From: Gnetum montanum
Taxonomy: Eukaryota; Streptophyta; Gnetopsida; Gnetales; Gnetaceae
Reading direction: 5' to 3'
DNA: 64,000 nt
Assembly (NCBI GenBank): GCA_015680685.1
Contig: MNCI01017476.1
Coordinates: forward strand, 866,838-930,837
Part shown: positions 58,985-64,000 of the stretch, in pieces
How the letters are laid out: each line of letters begins with the position of its first letter
How positions within the stretch are numbered: position 1 is the stretch's first letter
Program-made: the position numbers and the translations under genes
Notes under the pieces: generated by a model
Told to the model about the DNA's origin: nothing
Seen by the model: the letters and a program-made list of their open reading frames with translations, nothing else
Databases searched by the model: none

Positions 58985-60240
58985 TTTAACTTGTTGTGTA
59001 TTGACTAGTAGTTTCTTGTTTGGGCTTTCACAATTGTAAATCAACATGGCCTTAGTAGGAAAGGTTTCATAAATTATGTAAGGACCTTCCCACAATGTTT
59101 TGATCTTAGTTATTTATGTAAAGGACCTTTTCTAGTTGTTGAAATTTTACTTTCCTTATTTTGAGGTCATGGCATTTCTTGTTGAATGTCTTGTGCAACT
59201 CATTAGATGATAGGAGTACTAATTGGTTCTCATATAGTAGTTTGAGGTTCATTAGTCTTTCTTTTTATGCTAGACTTAGGTCAAGGTTAAGGTCACAAGT
59301 TGTTGAAAGCATACAGAGCTTAGATTAAATAGGAAGAGTTTAAAGTCTTTTGTATACCAGCTCATAGGGAGAATAGCCTACAAGGAGTTTCTAGGTGGAG
59401 TGGTAAGACTAAAGGGCATCATTGAGTTTCTTTCTCTAGTCTCTCCTACATTTGTTAACTATTCTTGTTAAGATCTTAGTGATTTTCCTATTTGTTACCT
59501 CAACTTGATCATTGGCTTGGAGGTGTTAGGATGTTAATTTATGTTCAACCCCTAGGCATTACATGAGCTTCTGAAAGGTAATGCCTATAAAGAAGGTACC
59601 ATTGTCAAAAATAAGTGTACGTGGCATACCAAACCTATTTATAGCATTTTGTTGTATAAATTTAGCAGTAGAATATGTACAGTCGTTGATGGCTACTACT
59701 TATACCCATTTCATACAATATTCAATAGTGACTATGATGTATGATTTTCCATTTAACATGGGTGTGATGGAACCCATGAAGTCGATGCCCCTGTTGTTAG
59801 AGGATTCCAATGCTTGGATCCACTACTGAGGATCCTTCATTTGGATGGTCATTCCACCATCACATTGGAAGCACTCACAAGAGTAGATGAATTGATGAGC
59901 ATTCCTAAAGAGTGTTGGAAAATAATAAATTTCCATCAAGATCTTAATGGCCATGCATCTTCTAGCATAGTGGCCTCCACAAGGATCCTCGTGGATTTCT
60001 TAGAGAACATGTAGTTGATAAGCATCAAGTATATACCAATGAACCAGGACATTAGGTCACACCTTGTAAAGGTGTATATTGATCTTCATGAAGTGTTTTA
60101 CCTACTGAAGAAATTGTTGTATCTTCCTATGATCCAACTCTTGTGGCATCTTTGGAGTAAAAAAATAGATGAGAATGACATCTTACTAGTTAGATTCAGT
60201 GAGCAGTTATTTAGTTATAGCCCTAGCAAAGAGAAGTTCA
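58985..60240 (-). pseudogene. Integrase of element D
   Basis: Assigned mainly by nucleotide similarity to C's integrase region (15965-17250), for example the shared phrase around 59750-59790 (ATGGAACCCATGAAGTC on +). Frames are broken throughout. Confidence 0.6.
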
Positions 60241-60259
60241 TTAGAAAATTAATCAAAAA

Positions 60260-61560
60260 GTAGGCTCTCCTCCTCTTTTTTGTCCCATCTCAACTAAGAA
60301 TAGTGGTTAGCAACCACATTCTTAGTTTCCTTTCAATCTACCATCATAAGATCAAATTCCTACAAGATCACAAGCCATTGTACGATATGGGGGCTCATCA
60401 TCAATTTTTTTCATTAGGAATCAGACTGCATTATGATCTATGTGCATAAACACCTTGTACCCAACCACATAGTTCCTAAATTTCTCTAGGACATATATCA
60501 CCACCATCAGTTCTTTCTCTGTTGTGGTGTAGTTCAATTTTGTAGCCATAATTCTTTGGCTCTCACAATGGATGTAGTAAGGATGTTTATGATCATCCAA
60601 CTATGTGAGCATGGCTCCTAAGGCATAATTTAATGTGTCCATCATGATGTGGAATAGTTTGGACTAGTTAGGTGCTCATAGAATTGGAGTTTCTACAAGA
60701 TTTTGCTTAAGTTGATGGAATGCATTCTCACATTCCTTGGTCTAAAAAAATGAAGCATCTTTATTTGTTAGCTCTACCAACAGTTTAGTGATCTTAGAGA
60801 AATTCTCTATGAATCATTAATAGTAGCCAGTATGACTAAGAAATGATCAGACATCTTTAATAATCTCTAGTTCACGGGTTATTCCTTTGATGACCCTTAT
60901 TTTTTCAAGGTCCACCTCAATCCCTACCTATAATATTTTGTGCCCCAAGATAATTCCCTCATAGACCATCATATGGCTATTTTTCCAATTGAGTTGAAGG
61001 TTGGTCCCCACACACCCTTTTAGCACTTGCTCAAGGCAATCTAGGGCTTGCTCAAATGTAGCACCATAGGTCTAAAAGTTATCCATGATGACTTCCACCT
61101 TGGTACCAATCTTCTATTGAAAGATGCTAAGGATAAGGCATTGGAAGGTTGTAGGGGCATTGCATAGACCAAATGGCGTCCTTTTGTATGCAAACACCCC
61201 CTAGGAACTTGTGAATATTATTTTAACCTAATCCTCTAGCACAATCTAAATTTGGTTATGACCACTATAATCATCAAAAAATCTATAAGAGCAATTCCTA
61301 GAGATAGTGTCCAACACCTGGTTCAAAAATGGAAATAGAAAATTTTCTTTGTAGGTTGCCATGTTCAACAACTTGAAGTTTTATAAACCCTTCACTTGCC
61401 ATCTTTCTTTGGCATGATCACAATTGGACTAACCCACTCACTGTCTACAATGGGATAGATGAACGCCTCCTCGAGCAGTTGTTCAATCTCCTCCTTAATG
61501 ATTTGCTTAAGTTTGGGGTTCAACTACCATTATGGTTACCTCTTTGACTTTATGTAAGGA
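60260..61560 (-). pseudogene. RNase H and reverse transcriptase of element D
   Basis: Nucleotide similarity to C 17280-18620 in the same order. On the minus strand broken pieces of the RNase H E/D blocks (60380-60560) and of the RT palm (60850-61450; the conserved PKKNGKW-like region near 61400) can be followed. No continuous frame. Confidence 0.6.
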
Positions 61561-62189
61561 TCTATTTAGATGTGTTGTTGGCACCTAGAATCAATCCTAG
61601 TAAGTTAAGGATACAACCAAGCAAAGGTTATTGGCCATTTATTAATCACCTTCAATAGCTTCTCTTTTTTTTTTTTGCAGGAGCAAGGGTGGCATTAATT
61701 ATCGTTGGCTTACAGTTATTTAGAAAAGCATATTGCATGCCAGTAGGTAGAGTTTTAAACTCTAGAGGCTCCTATTTAAAGCTTTTAAGGATTTTCAACT
61801 CTCCCTAATAAGTGTCATGTGTCATCAAGTTCAATGGAAAGTTGGCAATGGACTTGCTTCATCTTGTCCATGCCTTCAACATAGGCACTCATATGGCTCT
61901 CAATTGATTCCATGAAAATTATTGAGCTACTATCAAGATCAATTGTGAACCACTGGGTGTCATCTTATTTTGTGGCTATTGTGTACAGGCACCTTTGAAT
62001 CTTAGAAACATTTGTAGACTCCTTGCATGCTATGATGTTTGTACTTTTCATGCACCATAGTTTCTACATGTAGTTGCATGTTGTGTCATTATACATAATT
62101 CATGGAACTTTCTTCTTCTCTATCTTTCCAAATGCATTTTCCTTGGAAATATCCAAGGAGAGATCTTTAATTCCTAGTTGTACAACAAT

Positions 62190-62650
62190 GGTGCTTAACC
62201 AAGCCTTTCCATGATGATTGGAAAGTCTACCTTGTAATTATCAACACAGATCACTAGAAAGTTGGTAGGATAGGACCATCCACAAATAGTGGTCATGATG
62301 TCCTCCACTAAACACAAGGAAATAGTGATGGACTAATCTACCAACTCAAGATAAATATTACTCTACTTGAGTGGAGGTAGGTTCTAGGATTTGTACATCT
62401 CATGAGTAATTATATTTACACCAAAGATTGAGTATAGAAGAGCCTTGCAAGGCTTATTCCTAGCGATTTGCAAAACAATAAGGGGACTTTTAGGATTAGA
62501 TCCCTTCCTAGGAAGGTGGCCAGCCTTTATCCAATAAATTACTACATTGGTCAACATGATAGTATACACTTTGGAAGGTGTTTGATTTGAAGGAAACTTG
62601 AATGACATGGATGTAGAGGATGAGGGAGAAGTAGGGCTATTGGCCACATA
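62190..62650 (-). pseudogene. Protease of element D
   Basis: MLTNVVIYWIKAGHLPRK, then SPLIVLQIARNKPCKALLYS, where the active-site LLD is changed to LLY, then VNIITHEMYKS. Homologous to B 5885-6456. Confidence 0.7.
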
Positions 62651-62799
62651 ATTTTGTGAGGACTTTATAGGAATATTAGTTTAGAAGAATGGTCTTTTCT
62701 AGTATTTTCTTTTCAAACCACTCAACTAAGGAGTCGGCTATAAGTTAAAAGCCTTAGTAGCATTACATTATTGTAGTTGGGCTGAAATTTCACCCTGCA

Positions 62800-64000
62800 T
62801 TGATGAAGCAAGTGGTAATTGAGTTAAGGGTGGAGGAACATGTGTAGATGGATGAGGAGAATAATGAGGAAATGGGGATTTCCCTCTTGGATGTTGGAAT
62901 CTATAGGATTTAGGAGGATAGTAGTGATGATGGAATGAAGTGTGACTAGAAGACTCACATGGACAAATGGGTTGTTGAACATAGTACCCATATGGATCAA
63001 GCTATTGGTAAAGGTATTACTTGGTGGTGGCATCCCTCATGAGTTTGGGTGTTTTCATTGATGATACTACTCATAAGATTGTGATAGAGCTTCACTCAAA
63101 TAATAGGCTTATTGTTGGTGGAACTATCCTGGGTTATCTTGAGGATAAGGTAACCTTTTTGGTGCTTGCCTTCTTGCCAATCTAGAATTTGGAGCATACA
63201 TACCAGGCTTCTACAAATGTGACACAATGAGGTAACATCCCTCAAGATGTTCATAGTGGTGGATTTCATATCTACTATCATCATATGATTTAGAATCCAT
63301 AACCTCCTCTACTATAATAGCCTTGTTGTTACCCCTTTGGTGGGCACATTTAGCTTCCTTCCTTCTCCTGTGATCATGATTATTACTTTGCTCTTTGGAT
63401 TCCTCTACTATATTCAAAGTGATTTGGAATTTTTCATTCAAATAGTCTCACATTTTATCAATCTTAGCTAAAATTTCAGATATAGGCCTCTAGATCAGTA
63501 AGGTATTTTGTTGCATCACCTTATCAAGTGGTTCCTCCTCCTCATTGTCATAGAACCAAACTTCCCTTTTTCTTATGGAAGGATCCTAGTTGTGCTCTTT
63601 TACACTTTCCCTTTTTCTCAACTCTCCTTCTTCCTTGAAAACCTACTCTATTAGCCTTTGAATTTGATGTTACCTTAATTATGAAAAGTCTCCCTTGTTC
63701 ATAGATCCCAAGAGTTCTCTCTATTTCTATGTGGAGCCCATCTATGATATGGTGCAATTGCTTCCTTTAAGAATAACCATGGCCAGAACATCAGTGTAAA
63801 AAAGAATAGTACCTAGCCATGGCCACATCCAAGGGTTCATGTGTTTTTTATTTTTAACCTTAGATCTACTTTCTTAAGTTGGATACTCAAGAGTATGCTT
63901 AATACTTATCATTGAAGAGCTTAAGTATTATACTCCATTTGTGTATTAATTCTATCTCTAAGGAATGGTACCAACTTTCATATTCTTTATTGAGCATCCT
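62800..64000 (-). pseudogene. gag: Gag and linker of element D, partial
   Basis: Blocks shared with B's gag: MHHIIDGLHIEIERTLGIYE (63757 leftward) and FQITLNIVEESKEQSNNHD followed by YEIHHYEHLEGCYLI (63441-63211). The linker has GTMFNNPF near 62980. The N-terminal part is outside the window. Confidence 0.65.

Larger units (their letters stand above)
55836..64000 (-). mobile_element. Element D: Athila-like LTR retrotransposon, cut by the right window edge
   Basis: Same family type as C, on the minus strand: 3' LTR, PPT, 3' region, integrase, RNase H, RT, protease and part of gag. The 5' LTR is outside the window. It lacks the coiled-coil 3' ORF of C. The expected TSD is ATGTC (55831-55835). 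Heavily decayed. Confidence 0.82.

Overview
The window is plant nuclear DNA made almost entirely of LTR retrotransposons. The evidence is Ty3/gypsy pol domains, Athila-type and Tat-type primer-binding sites, 0.8-2.9 kb LTRs, 5-bp target-site duplications (TSDs), plant-type TATA boxes and plant-type introns. No rRNA, tRNA, CRISPR array or intact ordinary host gene was seen. The size of the elements and the depth of nesting suggest a large-genome land plant; the species cannot be named from the sequence alone.

Layout, left to right: (F) 1-1587, the inner end of an LTR cut by the window edge. Host sequence 1588-2419. (B) 2425-9450, a complete but pol-less Athila-like element on the + strand, TSD CCAAT. 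Host sequence 9456-10683. (C) 10689-54559, a decayed Athila-like element on the - strand, TSD CTTTT; its right-hand LTR is split by two insertions 30 bp apart. These are (E) 22603-41606, a 19-kb Tat/Ogre-like element on the + strand, and (A) 41637-54031, a 12.4-kb Tat-like element on the - strand with perfect TSD CAAGT. Host sequence 54565-55835. (D) 55836 to the window end, a third Athila-like element on the - strand, cut by the window edge.

The three host stretches appear to be pieces of one broken gene on the - strand. Reading frames continue across the insertion points of both B and C once the TSD copy is counted once. I could not identify that gene.

The most unusual content is in E and A. 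E carries, between its protease and reverse transcriptase, a block that looks like an Ogre-type intron of about 5.9 kb. Inside it, on the opposite strand, lies a gene-like unit with about ten exons, consensus splice sites, a TATA-like box and a coiled-coil C-terminal part (29003-33898). A encodes an extra archaeal-type RNase H in front of the RT, whereas E has it after the RT and gypsy RNase H. A also has a small intact downstream ORF with its own TATA box, and each of its LTRs holds a conserved 100-codon ORF on the opposite strand. Stop codons in the decayed elements are mostly TAG where CAG would fit, as expected of decay by cytosine methylation and deamination.
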